Assembly: GCF_003030345.1 (NCBI RefSeq)
Contig: NZ_CP028158.1
Span: 186,001-250,000 of the forward strand
From: Plantactinospora sp. BC1
GTDB taxonomy: Bacteria; Actinomycetota; Actinomycetes; Mycobacteriales; Micromonosporaceae
Length of the DNA stretch: 64,000 nt
Reading direction: 5' to 3'
Both the position numbers and the translations under genes were made by a program. Shown piece after piece: positions 9,127 to 17,750 of the stretch; the first letter of the stretch is position 1, and every line of letters begins with the position of its first letter. The notes below the pieces were generated by a model. It did no database searches. It saw only the letters and a program-made list of their open reading frames with translations, and was not told the DNA's origin.

Positions 9127-9320
9127 ACACCGCCCCGAACTGGCACAAGTCGTCACGCAGCGAGAGTGGACAGTGCGTCGAGGTGGCTGACAATCTCCCC
9201 GGCCGTGTCTTCGTGCGCGACAGCAAGGACCGGCAGGGACCGGTCCTGACGTTCGGCCCCCGACAGTGGCGTGGATTCGTGGAAGGGCTCTCAAGATTCT
9301 TGGAGAATCAGGGCTTGTAG
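9117..9320 (+). CDS. DUF397 protein, partner of the XRE regulator
   Basis: 67 residues, the normal length for DUF397. Family landmarks are all present: NWHKSSRSESGQCVEVAD at the start, VRDSKDRQGPVLTF in the middle and WRGFVEGL near the end. It overlaps the upstream XRE gene by 10 bases, so production of the two is coupled. DUF397 proteins act with their neighbouring HTH protein; a direct biochemical activity is not known. Its last codons lie within a long inverted repeat that probably ends transcription. Confidence 0.92.
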   Translation: MDVNTAPNWHKSSRSESGQCVEVADNLPGRVFVRDSKDRQGPVLTFGPRQWRGFVEGLSRFLENQGL

Positions 9321-9348
9321 CGAACCACAGATCTCCAAGAATCTTGAG
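9290..9348. terminator. 17-bp inverted repeat between convergent genes
   Basis: CTCAAGATTCTTGGAGA at 9290-9306 is exactly complementary to 9332-9348, with a 25-base spacer. The left arm lies in the last codons of the DUF397 gene and the right arm ends 16 bases before the convergent hydrolase stop. The arms are much more AT-rich than the neighbourhood. Confidence 0.65.
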
Positions 9349-9363
9349 GCTTGGCACGGCGGT

Positions 9364-10146
9364 TCACTGCGCTGCGGTCCGGTCGAGGAGGAACAGTGCG
9401 GTGGCGTCGATGACGTCGTCGAAGTGGCTGCCGTTGCCGGGGTAGTGGAACCCGTGTCCCGCCTGGTCGTATTCAAGGAGCGTGCACTCGTTGCCGGCGC
9501 GCACCATCGCGTCCCGGAACTGCCGCACGGAGTCGATCGGCTCGACCTCGTCGCGGGTACCGTGGTGGATCTGCATCCGCGGATTCCCCGGCCGCACGAA
9601 CTCGGTCAGCGAGTACTCGGTCAATCTGCCCGCCGCGACACCGACCTGCTGTTCGAGGCGGTGCTGCACCTCCGGCTCGAAGGAGCGCAGATTCGATCCC
9701 GCAGGATTGAAGCCGACCACGGCCGCGATGCCGGGCTCCGGCGCGGTGCCGGACGCCTCCGGGGTCATCGCGGCAAGGATCGCGAGATGAGCACCGGCTG
9801 AGCTGCCACCCGAGGCCAACTGCGGCGCTTCGAGCCCGCGCGACGCCGCCAGCCGGCGGAACTGCTCGACCGCGCGCCGAACGTCGGCGATGCAGTCGTC
9901 GATGCTGACCGCGCCACGGCCGAGCAGCCGATAACCGGCTGACACCGCGAGGATTCCGCGTGCCGCCAATTTCCGGCAGTGCGGGGCGAGCCCGTCGGCC
10001 GAGCCCGCGCGGAGGGCGCCGCCATGGAACAGCACGATGCCGGCGCGCGGCCGTGTGTCGTCGCCCGGCTCGAAGAGCAGCAGGGGCAGCTCCCGGCCGT
10101 CGGCGGCCTGATAGAGCATCGAGGACTCGCGACGGCCGGTCGTCAT
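9364..10146 (-). CDS. Alpha/beta hydrolase (HSL/BD-FAE-like esterase)
   Basis: 260 residues from the ATG at 10146; a longer start at 10188 would run into the upstream P450 gene and is less likely. The oxyanion motif is HGGALRAG (a variant of HGGG), the nucleophile elbow GGSSAGAHL, and the acid/histidine pair lies in GTRDEVEPIDS and AGHGFHYPG. This matches the hormone-sensitive-lipase/carboxylesterase branch that hydrolyses small esters. It starts 7 bases after the P450 stop and is probably cotranscribed, so it may act on the product or a protected form of the P450 substrate (inference). Confidence 0.85.
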   Translation of the reverse strand: MTTGRRESSMLYQAADGRELPLLLFEPGDDTRPRAGIVLFHGGALRAGSADGLAPHCRKLAARGILAVSAGYRLLGRGAVSIDDCIADVRRAVEQFRRLAASRGLEAPQLASGGSSAGAHLAILAAMTPEASGTAPEPGIAAVVGFNPAGSNLRSFEPEVQHRLEQQVGVAAGRLTEYSLTEFVRPGNPRMQIHHGTRDEVEPIDSVRQFRDAMVRAGNECTLLEYDQAGHGFHYPGNGSHFDDVIDATALFLLDRTAAQ

Positions 10147-10153
10147 GACGGCG

Positions 10154-11371
10154 TCAGCCAACCCGGACGGGCAGGGCGGCCAGCCCACGGAAGACCGGAA
10201 AGGGGAGCCAGCTCAGCTCCTCCGGAGCGCACGCGAGGCGCAGGTCGGGGAAGCGGCGCAGCAGGGTACCGATCGCGACGGATCCTTCCATCCGCGCGAG
10301 CGCGGCGCCCAGGCAGCGGTGCAGACCGTGCCCGAAGGCCAGGTGCCGGTCGTCGCCGCGCGTGAGGTCCAGCCGGTCGGGTTCGGCGAACCGGCGCGGG
10401 TCGCGGTTGGCCGCCGCGATCCCGACGATCACGATGCTGCCAGCCGGAACAACGGTGTCACCGATGGTGAAGTCCTGCACGGCGTAGCTCGGCGAAGAAC
10501 GTGCGGTGGGGCCGTCAAAGCGCAACAGCTCCTCGATCGCGCCGGGCAGCAGCTCCGGCCGCTCGCGCAGCGTGGCCAACTGGTCAGGATGCCGGAGCAG
10601 GGCCGCCATGCCGTTGCCGATGAGGTTGGTCGTCGGTTCGTGGCCGGCGAAGAGCAGTTGCTGGGTGAGGGCGACCAGTTCCGCCTCGGTGAGCTGGTCG
10701 CCGTCGTCGCTCGCCGCGAGCAGCGCGGTCAGCAGGTCGCCCTGCCCACCGGTACGGGCCTGGTCACGCTTGTGCGCCACCAGACCGATGGCGTACTCCC
10801 GCAGCAGCCGGCGCGCCTCCTGCCTGGACATCGGGGCGTCGGTCACGAACGGCGGATGCATCGCCGCGACGGTCCAGGCCCGGAACCGGCCATGGTCGAT
10901 CGACGGCACCCCGAGCAGTTCGGCGATGACGGTGAGGGACAACGGGTACGCGTAATCTTCGATCAGGTCTGCGGTCGTCCGCTCGGCGACGGCGTCGAGC
11001 AGGCCGTCGGCGATCTGCTGGGTCCGCTCCCGCAGCTCGGCCACCCGGCGGGTCGTGAACGCCCGCCCCACCAGCGCCCGCAGCCTGGTGTGCTCCGGCG
11101 GGTCGGTGGTGTGCAGGTCGAACGTCGCCTCGCCCGGCTCACCGCTGACCACCCCGGCCGCGCGCAGGGCATCCCAGGCGCGTCGCGGATCCTTCGACAG
11201 CCGGCCGTCGGCGAACGCCGCCCGCGCCTCGTCAAACCTCGTGACCAGCCAGTATTCCAGGCCGTTCGGGTTGCGAAGCCGATGTACCGGCGCCTGCTCA
11301 CGCAGCCGCGCGTACGCCGGGTGCGGATCGGCGAAGAACTCGGGCGTGTACATCGCGTGGTTAGCTGTCAC
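10154..11371 (-). CDS. Cytochrome P450 (actinobacterial CYP105/107-like)
   Basis: 405 residues from the GTG at 11371 (an ATG at 11353 is the alternative). The haem-ligand loop AFGHGLHRCLGAALARME, the I-helix oxygen-activation motif LLFAGHEPT and the meander ANRDPRRFAEPDRLDL are intact, so an active soluble monooxygenase is expected. The substrate cannot be predicted. No ferredoxin gene is nearby, so electron partners must be encoded elsewhere. It sits directly upstream of the esterase gene in a two-gene operon. Confidence 0.9.
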   Translation of the reverse strand: MTANHAMYTPEFFADPHPAYARLREQAPVHRLRNPNGLEYWLVTRFDEARAAFADGRLSKDPRRAWDALRAAGVVSGEPGEATFDLHTTDPPEHTRLRALVGRAFTTRRVAELRERTQQIADGLLDAVAERTTADLIEDYAYPLSLTVIAELLGVPSIDHGRFRAWTVAAMHPPFVTDAPMSRQEARRLLREYAIGLVAHKRDQARTGGQGDLLTALLAASDDGDQLTEAELVALTQQLLFAGHEPTTNLIGNGMAALLRHPDQLATLRERPELLPGAIEELLRFDGPTARSSPSYAVQDFTIGDTVVPAGSIVIVGIAAANRDPRRFAEPDRLDLTRGDDRHLAFGHGLHRCLGAALARMEGSVAIGTLLRRFPDLRLACAPEELSWLPFPVFRGLAALPVRVG

Positions 11372-11554
11372 CTGCACCGCCCCCCGGGCACCCCGTCGCT
11401 CGTCCTGCCGCCCGAACCGCACCGGACCCGCCCGCCGCTGCCCGGTCGGCTGCCCGGCGATTGCCTCGACGTCCGCGATCGAAGGCTACCTCCACCGGGA
11501 GGGTCGCCAGGCCCCTGCGGTGCCGACACCTCGGGCCGGCGGTGTCGAAGGCTC

Positions 11555-11650
11555 GGCGTAGGCGATAGCCGGCAGTGGGACACCGGGGCAGCGGACGTGG
11601 CAGTCCTGGAATTCGGTGCGCGATGGTGGCGCGGGTTTGTAGGCTCGCCG
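11555..11650 (+). pseudogene. DUF397 remnant (3' part only)
   Basis: Reading from 11555 gives VGDSRQWDTGAADVAVLEF then GARWWRGFVG. This aligns with the C-terminal half of the intact DUF397 protein at 9117-9320 (VRDSKDRQGPVLTF then GPRQWRGFVE). No N-terminal half, start codon or XRE partner is present, and the frame runs on into the next gene. It is best read as a decayed DUF397 gene in the 330-base gap between the P450 and the phosphotransferase, which otherwise holds nothing clear. Confidence 0.55.
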
Positions 11651-11701
11651 AGCGCCGGAAGCGACGGGGGGCGGCTTGTTCTGTCAGATGGGGACGCTCC
11701 G

Positions 11702-12637
11702 GTGAGCGGCACGCCGGATCTCGGTCCCGTGCCGCAGCGCATCGTCGTCGACGCCGAGCAGGTACGTCGGCTCGTCGCCGACCAGTTTCCCCAGTGGGCC
11801 GATCTGCCGGTCTGGCCGGTGGCCGAAGGCGGCTGGGACAACTGGACCTTCCACCTGGGCTCCCGCCGGTCGGTGCGGCTGCCCTGCGCATCCGAATACG
11901 CCCTGGCGGTGGCGAAGGAACACCGCTGGCTACCGGAACTCGCCCCTCGGCTCCCGCTGCCCATTCCGGTACCACTGGCGAAAGGGGAGCCGGGCCGAGG
12001 CTACCCGTACTCGTGGTCGATCTACCCGTGGTTGGACGGCGAGCCTGCCCGCGCGGACCGCATCGCCGACCCCGTCCGGTTCGCCGTCGGCCTGGCCGAG
12101 TTCCTAGCGGCCCTGCGCGACGTCGACCCCACCGACGGTCCCCGGCCCGGCCTGCACAACTGGTTCCGCGGCGGCACGCTGCGCACCTACGATGGGCGCG
12201 CGCAGTACGCGCTCACGGCACTCGACGGCCATGTCGACGTCGAGCTGGCCGGCGAGATCTGGAAGAGCGCGCTGGACGCTCGCTGGGACGGTGTGCCGAG
12301 CTGGTTCCACGGTGACGTCGCCGAGGGAAATCTCCTGCTCAACGACGGCGAATTGGCAGCCGTCATCGACTTCGGGACGTGCGGCGTCGGCGACCCGGCC
12401 TGTGACCTGGCCGTCGCATGGACGCTGCTGACCGCCGACGGCCGGCAGGCGTTCCGGGAGCGACTCTCCGTCGACGACGCGACCTGGGCGCGCGGGCGCG
12501 GCTGGGCACTCTGGAAGACGCTCGTCACCTGCTCCCACACCCTGGGCGAGGCCGACGAGTCGGCCGCCGGAAACGCACGGCGCGTCCTCGGCGAGATCTT
12601 CTCCGAGTACGCCGCCGGTGCCGTCGCCACGTCATAA
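11702..12637 (+). CDS. Aminoglycoside phosphotransferase-family kinase
   Basis: 311 residues from a GTG at 11702; the open frame runs further upstream but that part looks like a DUF397 remnant and noncoding sequence. Catalytic landmarks of the APH/choline-kinase fold: Brenner loop SWFHGDVAEGNLLLND, metal-binding VIDFGTCGVGDPACDLAVAW and nucleotide-loop region VAEGGWDNWTFHLG. It could phosphorylate an aminoglycoside or macrolide-like antibiotic or an ordinary small-molecule alcohol; sequence alone does not decide. It stands as a single gene. Confidence 0.82.
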   Translation: MSGTPDLGPVPQRIVVDAEQVRRLVADQFPQWADLPVWPVAEGGWDNWTFHLGSRRSVRLPCASEYALAVAKEHRWLPELAPRLPLPIPVPLAKGEPGRGYPYSWSIYPWLDGEPARADRIADPVRFAVGLAEFLAALRDVDPTDGPRPGLHNWFRGGTLRTYDGRAQYALTALDGHVDVELAGEIWKSALDARWDGVPSWFHGDVAEGNLLLNDGELAAVIDFGTCGVGDPACDLAVAWTLLTADGRQAFRERLSVDDATWARGRGWALWKTLVTCSHTLGEADESAAGNARRVLGEIFSEYAAGAVATS

Positions 12638-12694
12638 TCACGTTCTGCGTTAATCGCGTCGCGTGCCGATCGTCGCGGGGGCTAGCCTGGCGCG

Positions 12695-13285
12695 GTGAGT
12701 TCAGGGGATGACCTTCACGGCGGATGTGTCGAGCCGGTGGTCCGGCAGGAACGGGCCGAAGATCACGAGGCCGTGCGGGACCTTCACGCCCGGGCGTTCG
12801 GCGACGGCGATCGGGTTCCTGCGCTGGTCGATGCGCTCCGCGCCGGTCGGGCATCGCTCGCGCCGCTGTCGCTGGTCGCAACCGTCGCCGGGCAGGTGGT
12901 CGGGCATGTGCTGCTCAGCGCCTGCCGGTTGGACGCCCTGCCCCGGCTCGTGGACGTGTACTCGCTGTCGCCCCTCGGCGTGCTGCCGGAGCACCAGCGT
13001 CGGGGGATCGGCACTCGGCTCGTGGCGCACGCCCTCGCGGAAGCCGACAGTCGGGGCGTCCCGCTGGTGTTCCTGGAGGGCTCGCCGCTCTACTACGGCA
13101 AGCGCGGCTTCGCCGACGCCACGAAGCTGGGCTTCCGTCCGCCGACACTGCGCTACACGCCCGGCGTCTTTCAGGTCGCCAAACTGTCCTCGTACGAGGA
13201 ATGGATGACCGGCACCTTCGTCTACTCCGATGCCTTCTGGGCCTTCGATTGCGTGGGCGGGCGGAGCGCAGACGCGCGGTCATAA
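12695..13285 (+). CDS. GNAT-family N-acetyltransferase
   Basis: 196 residues from a GTG. The acetyl-CoA loop appears as LSPLGVLPEHQRRGIGTRLVAHALAEA (Q/RxxGxG/A type), followed by the beta-strand VPLVFLEGS and the YYGKRGF motif common in predicted acetyltransferases of the YhbS type. It transfers acetyl from acetyl-CoA to an unknown amine. It follows the phosphotransferase by 57 bases on the same strand but no coupling is evident. Confidence 0.85.
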   Translation: MSSGDDLHGGCVEPVVRQERAEDHEAVRDLHARAFGDGDRVPALVDALRAGRASLAPLSLVATVAGQVVGHVLLSACRLDALPRLVDVYSLSPLGVLPEHQRRGIGTRLVAHALAEADSRGVPLVFLEGSPLYYGKRGFADATKLGFRPPTLRYTPGVFQVAKLSSYEEWMTGTFVYSDAFWAFDCVGGRSADARS

Positions 13286-13486
13286 CGAGGTCGACGGGTG
13301 AATTCCGGCTGACCGCGCACCCACAATGCGGAGTACGGGGAATGCGGCGCCTCGTGCACGGCCCGCCCGGGGTTGAATGTCGGTAGTACGCTCGGGCGGC
13401 GAAGCAACCGAGCGGATTAACCGCATGATGCTACTCGGGCGACTACGGCCATCGGCGGATGGCGGCCGGAACGAGATGAGGGTGCC

Positions 13487-14233
13487 ATGGGGCAGCGGCG
13501 GGCAGGTCGGCGCAACAGGTCGACGAAGCCAGGTTCCACGGCGACCCGGGAGGCCGCCCCGCCGCCACGGCCCCACACCCGCGCTGCGGCCACACGCGAC
13601 TCCGACGAGCCCGGGGCGCCGTACCGGTCGATGATGGAACGCGCCGCACAACCCGGCCCGGCGCTGGCGGTTCTCCTGCTCGTGGGGCTCTTCGCGGCAG
13701 GCTGGCTCGCCCCGAGGTACGTCGCCGACCCCACCGCCGTGCAGGGCTCGGCGCGTTACGTGGTCGCCGCGGGATTGGCCGTCGTGGCATTTCTGGCGTT
13801 CTCCACCTTGAACCTGGTGGCCTATTGTCTGATCGTCGCGAGACGGTCGGAGCCGACGAAGAGGTTTGTCGCGGCGGTCGGAAACCGTGCCGCTATCGGC
13901 GCGATTCTGGGTACTCTGCTGGGCTTGCGCATGGCGACGATGATGGCGGACCGAACGGCGGGCGGCACCGTTACGGAAGGCATCACCTTCCTGGAGTTCG
14001 AGAGCAACCTGAGCAATACGATCACGCTGGCGACCCTGGCCCTGATCGGGACGGCGTGGCCATATTGCTGGGGTCCGGTCAAGACCTCGATGGCCGCCTT
14101 TGCCGCGAAGCCACCGCTCCAGGCGCACTCCGGCAAGGTGGGATCCGCGCTCGGGGCGGTCCTGCTGCTGAGCACCCACTTCCTGGGATTCGGGGTGGCG
14201 TTGTCCGTCTATCGAGGTGTCGCCTACCCGTAG
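13487..14233 (+). CDS. Uncharacterised membrane protein
   Basis: 248 residues. A basic, proline-rich N-terminus (about 1-50) is followed by four probable transmembrane helices (about 57-76, 89-112, 135-150 with a weaker hydrophobic stretch, and a last one near 225-243). Between helices 3 and 4 lies a segment containing ITLATLALIGTAWPYCWG that may be another helix. No known domain is recognised. Single gene; GC-rich third positions support coding. Confidence 0.6.
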   Translation: MGQRRAGRRNRSTKPGSTATREAAPPPRPHTRAAATRDSDEPGAPYRSMMERAAQPGPALAVLLLVGLFAAGWLAPRYVADPTAVQGSARYVVAAGLAVVAFLAFSTLNLVAYCLIVARRSEPTKRFVAAVGNRAAIGAILGTLLGLRMATMMADRTAGGTVTEGITFLEFESNLSNTITLATLALIGTAWPYCWGPVKTSMAAFAAKPPLQAHSGKVGSALGAVLLLSTHFLGFGVALSVYRGVAYP

Positions 14234-14300
14234 CCGCCTGCCCACGTCCGGTCCCCGGTAACCCCGAGGATCGGCCCGAACCAACCCGGCATGCGCGCGA

Positions 14301-14609
14301 TCAGCCGAGCGCTATGGCCCGCTGCGCGTCGTCGGCCGAGTCGAAGAACGCGCAGCTCGGCCAGGGCGGTAGTTCCGCCGTTCCGCTCCAGGTCAGGTGA
14401 ACCAGTGCCCACCGGTCGCCGACCCTGAGCAGTACGTCGTCGGTGGCATCGGAGCGTCCGACGACGGTGAAGGCCACCCCGTACAGCGGATGCCCCCGCG
14501 ATGTCTCCTGGACCAGTTCCGTACTGATCTCCTGGACCTGCCGTTGCTCGGAATCGCCGGGTCCCCGCAGATCCCACCAGGGGTCGACCAGGACCACATC
14601 GTCAAGCAC
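14301..14609 (-). CDS. Uncharacterised 102-residue protein
   Basis: Starts at GTG. The sequence has a WWDLRGPGDSEQRQVQEIS helix region, alternating strands (PLYGVAFTVVGRSDATDDVLLRV, WALVHLTW) and a final FFDSADDAQRAIAL helix. It resembles small conserved actinobacterial proteins of unknown function. Convergent with the membrane protein ending at 14233 and divergent from the EEP gene at 14727. Confidence 0.6.
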   Translation of the reverse strand: MLDDVVLVDPWWDLRGPGDSEQRQVQEISTELVQETSRGHPLYGVAFTVVGRSDATDDVLLRVGDRWALVHLTWSGTAELPPWPSCAFFDSADDAQRAIALG

Positions 14610-14726
14610 GTCGATATCTTGACATGTCGACCGCCGGCGGACGTGCCGTACCCGTCACTCTCGGTGCCGCCCGCGATCCGCGCCCCAGGAGTGGCGGTCG
14701 ATGGGTGTGGCGATGATGATGAGCGG

Positions 14727-15647
14727 ATGTCGACTCCGACCCGGCCGTCGCCCCCGCGCCGCCGACCGGGCACGGTGCGGGTGGTCACCCAGAACGTCTG
14801 GGGGTGGTACTACTTCACCGAGGCGGGGATCGGCCGGGCCGCGCCGGCCGAGGAGTGGCCCGCGCCGTGGCGTGCTCGTCAGGCGGTGCTGGCCGGTGGG
14901 TTCGGTGAGCTGGATCCGGACGTGGTCGCGTTCCAGGAGGTGATCGCGGATCCCCACTACGACCAGGTGGCCGAGTTGCTGGGCGCGGGTTACCACGTCG
15001 CGCACGCCGGCCGGCGGGAGGCCGACGGCTCGGGGGCCTCGATCGCGAGTCGCTGGCCGATCGGCGACGTGCGCGAGGTCGATCTTCAGGTGAGCGCCCG
15101 CACGGCCGAGTTCCCGGCGGTGGCCCTGGTCGCCGAGGTCCGGGCGCCGGAGCCGATCGGGCCGCTGCTGCTGGTCAACCACAACCCGAACTGGGAGCTG
15201 TCGTTCGAACGCGAGCGGGAACTCCAGGCCGTGGTCACCGCGCGGGCGGTCGAGGGCATCGGCGGCGTCGACGACCGGCATGTGGTGCTCGCCGGTGACT
15301 TCAACGCCGTACCGGAGGCGGCCAGCATGCGGTTCTGGGCCGGGCTGCGCTCGCTCGACGGTGTCAGTGTCTGCTACCGGGACGCCTGGCGCGAGGCTCG
15401 GCCGGCGGAGCCCGGCCACACGATGACCCCGGCGAATCGGGTGGTCGCCGAGGGTACCTGGCCGCAGGAGCGCGGCCGGCGGATCGACTACCTCTTCGTC
15501 CGCTGCGTCCACCACGGGCCGACCCTCGACGTGCTCGACTGCCGTCAGGTCTTCTCGGAGCCCGTCGGGGACGTCTGGGCCAGCGACCACTTCGGCGTCG
15601 TCGCGGATCTCGGGATCCCGAGCAGGGCACCCGCCACCCGCTACTGA
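14727..15647 (+). CDS. Endonuclease/exonuclease/phosphatase family protein
   Basis: 306 residues from the ATG at 14727. All EEP catalytic signatures are visible: VVTQNVWGW (Asn), VVAFQEVI (Glu), VNHNPNW, VVLAGDFNAVP (Asp and Asn), RIDYLFVRC and the terminal WASDHFGVVADL (Asp-His). The family cleaves phosphodiester or phosphomonoester bonds in DNA, RNA, sphingolipids or inositol phosphates; the substrate here is unknown. A truncated, frameshifted copy of its first 75 codons lies at 26637-26860. Confidence 0.88.
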   Translation: MSTPTRPSPPRRRPGTVRVVTQNVWGWYYFTEAGIGRAAPAEEWPAPWRARQAVLAGGFGELDPDVVAFQEVIADPHYDQVAELLGAGYHVAHAGRREADGSGASIASRWPIGDVREVDLQVSARTAEFPAVALVAEVRAPEPIGPLLLVNHNPNWELSFERERELQAVVTARAVEGIGGVDDRHVVLAGDFNAVPEAASMRFWAGLRSLDGVSVCYRDAWREARPAEPGHTMTPANRVVAEGTWPQERGRRIDYLFVRCVHHGPTLDVLDCRQVFSEPVGDVWASDHFGVVADLGIPSRAPATRY

Positions 15648-15720
15648 CCGGCCTGCCGGCGGCGGCCGGTTGTCTCCGGGGAGGTGGCCCTGGCGTACGT
15701 CGCCGCACCGGAACCCGCTC

Positions 15721-15753
15721 CGGCTCGGACGTCTGCGTACGTCGTCCGAGCCG
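15721..15753. terminator. Bidirectional hairpin terminator
   Basis: Perfect 11-bp stem CGGCTCGGACG/CGTCCGAGCCG with an 11-base loop, between the convergent EEP and CE4 genes. Confidence 0.7.
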
Positions 15754-15804
15754 GCCGACCTGCCGCGGAGTCCCGGGCGCGGAGGTCGGCCGGTCGGCGG
15801 GACG

Positions 15805-16866
15805 TCAGCCGGCGGTGCAGGACCTGATCTGTGGTCGGGCGCTGGAGTTGCCGTTGGTCATGGTGGTGAAGCCGAAGCTGTTGCCGCTGCCGTTGGAGCG
15901 CATCGTCAACACGGTGTTGTTGCTGCTCAGGCTGGCGCTGCCGCTCCAGGTGGTGCTGATCGACTGTGGTGAGGTGACGGCGACGACGACGGTCCAGTTG
16001 CTGGCGCCGCTGACGGTGACCGTGGTGTTGTACCGGTCGCCCCAGACGGTACCGGCGGTGGTCGAGGCGGTGCAGCCGCCGCTGCCGGGGGGTGGGGTGG
16101 TGGGGTTGCCGCCGGGCGGCGGGGTGGTCGGGTTGCCGCCGGGGTTGCCGTCCGGGGCCACCGCGCGGCCGGTGGACGGCGAGATCATGCCGGGGCAGAG
16201 GTTGCGGCTGGTGAGGTTGGACATGATCTGCGGGATCGCGTCGCGGGTGTTCTGGATTCCGTCGTGCATCAGGATGACCTGGCCGGCCTGGAGTCGGCTG
16301 GCGTTGGCGACGATCTGACTGACGCTGGCGCCGTTCCAGTCCTGGGAGTCGACGTCCCAGATCACCTGTCGCATCCCGAGCGACGAGGCGACGGACTGGA
16401 GGGTGCCGTTCGTCTCCCCGTACGGCGGCCGGAAGAGCTGCGGCCGGACGCCGGTCGCCGACTGGATCGCCGAACTCGTCTGGGACAGGTCGGACTGCAT
16501 CTGGCTCTGGCTCATCGAGGTCATGTGGGCGTGGTTCCAGCTGTGGTTCGCGACCCACATGCCGGCCGAGACCTGCGCCTGGGCCGCCGACCGGTTGTTC
16601 TGGACGTTCTGCCCGACGTTGAACATCGTGGCCCGTACGCCGTTGTTGCGCAGCACGGAGAGCAGCGCGCTGGTACTGCCGGTCGGCCCGTCGTCGAAGG
16701 TGAGTCCGACGTAACCGTTGCAGGCGGCGGCGCTGGACGGAGACGCCACGACGGCGATGGCGGCACCGCCGGTCGCCACGGTGGTGGCGACGACGGCGAG
16801 CCGGACGAGGTGGCCGAGCCAGCCCCGGGTGGTCGGTGGCCGGGGCTTGGCGAGTCTGCCGAACAT
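15805..16866 (-). CDS. Secreted CE4 polysaccharide deacetylase with CBM2
   Basis: 353 residues from the ATG at 16866, preceded by AAGGAG. Signal peptide (about 1-47), NodB/CE4 domain (about 50-235), a GGNPTTPPP-type double linker, and a CBM2-like C-terminal domain (about 260-353). CE4 motifs are complete: LTFDDGP (catalytic Asp and metal Asp), HSWNHAH (metal His pair), RPPYGETN, DVDSQDW and ILMHDG. It should deacetylate xylan or chitin-type polymers outside the cell while the CBM2 anchors it to cellulose, xylan or chitin. An in-frame start further upstream (17370) is unlikely. Divergent from the sugar importer at 17751 across an operator-rich gap. Confidence 0.92.
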   Translation of the reverse strand: MFGRLAKPRPPTTRGWLGHLVRLAVVATTVATGGAAIAVVASPSSAAACNGYVGLTFDDGPTGSTSALLSVLRNNGVRATMFNVGQNVQNNRSAAQAQVSAGMWVANHSWNHAHMTSMSQSQMQSDLSQTSSAIQSATGVRPQLFRPPYGETNGTLQSVASSLGMRQVIWDVDSQDWNGASVSQIVANASRLQAGQVILMHDGIQNTRDAIPQIMSNLTSRNLCPGMISPSTGRAVAPDGNPGGNPTTPPPGGNPTTPPPGSGGCTASTTAGTVWGDRYNTTVTVSGASNWTVVVAVTSPQSISTTWSGSASLSSNNTVLTMRSNGSGNSFGFTTMTNGNSSARPQIRSCTAG

Positions 16867-17053
16867 GCGGGTCTCCTTCTCACAGGTGGTGGGGTGCCGG
16901 CGGTGTCGGCCGTCCGGGCCGGGGCAGGGACGGCAGTCGTACGGTCCGGACGGGTGGCGGTGGGCGGGAACGCCGCCGCAGACCTGAGCGGGTGCGTCGC
17001 ATCGACCGCGATAGATCAAAGTATCGCAGCGTAAATTCAGGAACGTCAATAAG

Positions 17054-17516
17054 TTCCGGAAGCTTTCCGGACGTCGCGCGGGTGGTCGCCGTCCTGCTGG
17101 CGACACTGACGCGCGCCGCCGTCGCCGCCGCGCCGCTTCGTCCGAACCGGGGTGACGCGGCGGCGGCCCGCGGCTCAGACGTTTCCGGAACGCTGCCGGG
17201 GCCTGGGCGGTCGCGTCGCTCGGCTGTCGCCGCGGCCCGGGTGATGACCGTCGCGCCGTTTCCGGCCGGGCGGCGGGTGCGCGCCCATCTTCCGGAACTT
17301 CTCCGATATGAGACCTCGTTGGAGGGCCGGTTCCCCCCGCCAACCGGCCGTCCGCGGGTGCCCGGGACAACCGACGGCTCGCTACTCGCCGACGAGTGTG
17401 GACGACGCGTCGCGGCCGGCCGGCGGTCCCACCTCGGGGTGGGTGCTCGGCTGGTCTTCCGCGCCGGGAAGGGTCAGTGCGCGCGGCTCGGTGCGGCTCT
17501 CGGAAGTTTCCGAAAC
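17054..17516. promoter_or_regulatory. Cluster of TTCCGGAA / GTTTCCGAAAC palindromes
   Basis: Within the 884-base gap 16867-17750, TTCCGGAA occurs at 17054, 17183 and 17290, and the perfect palindrome GTTTCCGAAAC at 17506-17516. These resemble operators of sugar-responsive LacI-type repressors (GAAANTTTC-type sites). They lie between the CE4/CBM2 gene and the MalE-type importer and could control both. Nothing else recognisable lies in the gap; no protein-coding gene is supported. Confidence 0.4.
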
Positions 17517-17750
17517 ATGTCTTGAACTTTTCAGGTCCGTCTGCGAGTCTTTGCCGGTCGATAGACAGTTACTGTGACGTTCGACGGATCGGATGATGGC
17601 CGTTTGATGGCTGCGAGCCGGCCGTCGGACCGACACCTGTCGACGGGAGGGGACAGCGGCCCTCGTGTCCAGGGCGGACAACCGAGACCACTGTTCCCGT
17701 TCGCCCCGAGGGAGCCTCGGCTGGGCGCACTGGGCAGAGAGGACAGGTTG

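Noticed and set aside
10145-11701. Upstream extension of the phosphotransferase open frame across the P450 gene
   Set aside because: It is antisense to a well-supported P450. Only the part from 11702 shows kinase features, and 11555-11650 is a DUF397 remnant in the same frame.
16075-16160. Repeated GGNPTTPPP-coding sequence as a repeat element
   Set aside because: It is the normal Pro/Thr linker between the CE4 and CBM2 domains.
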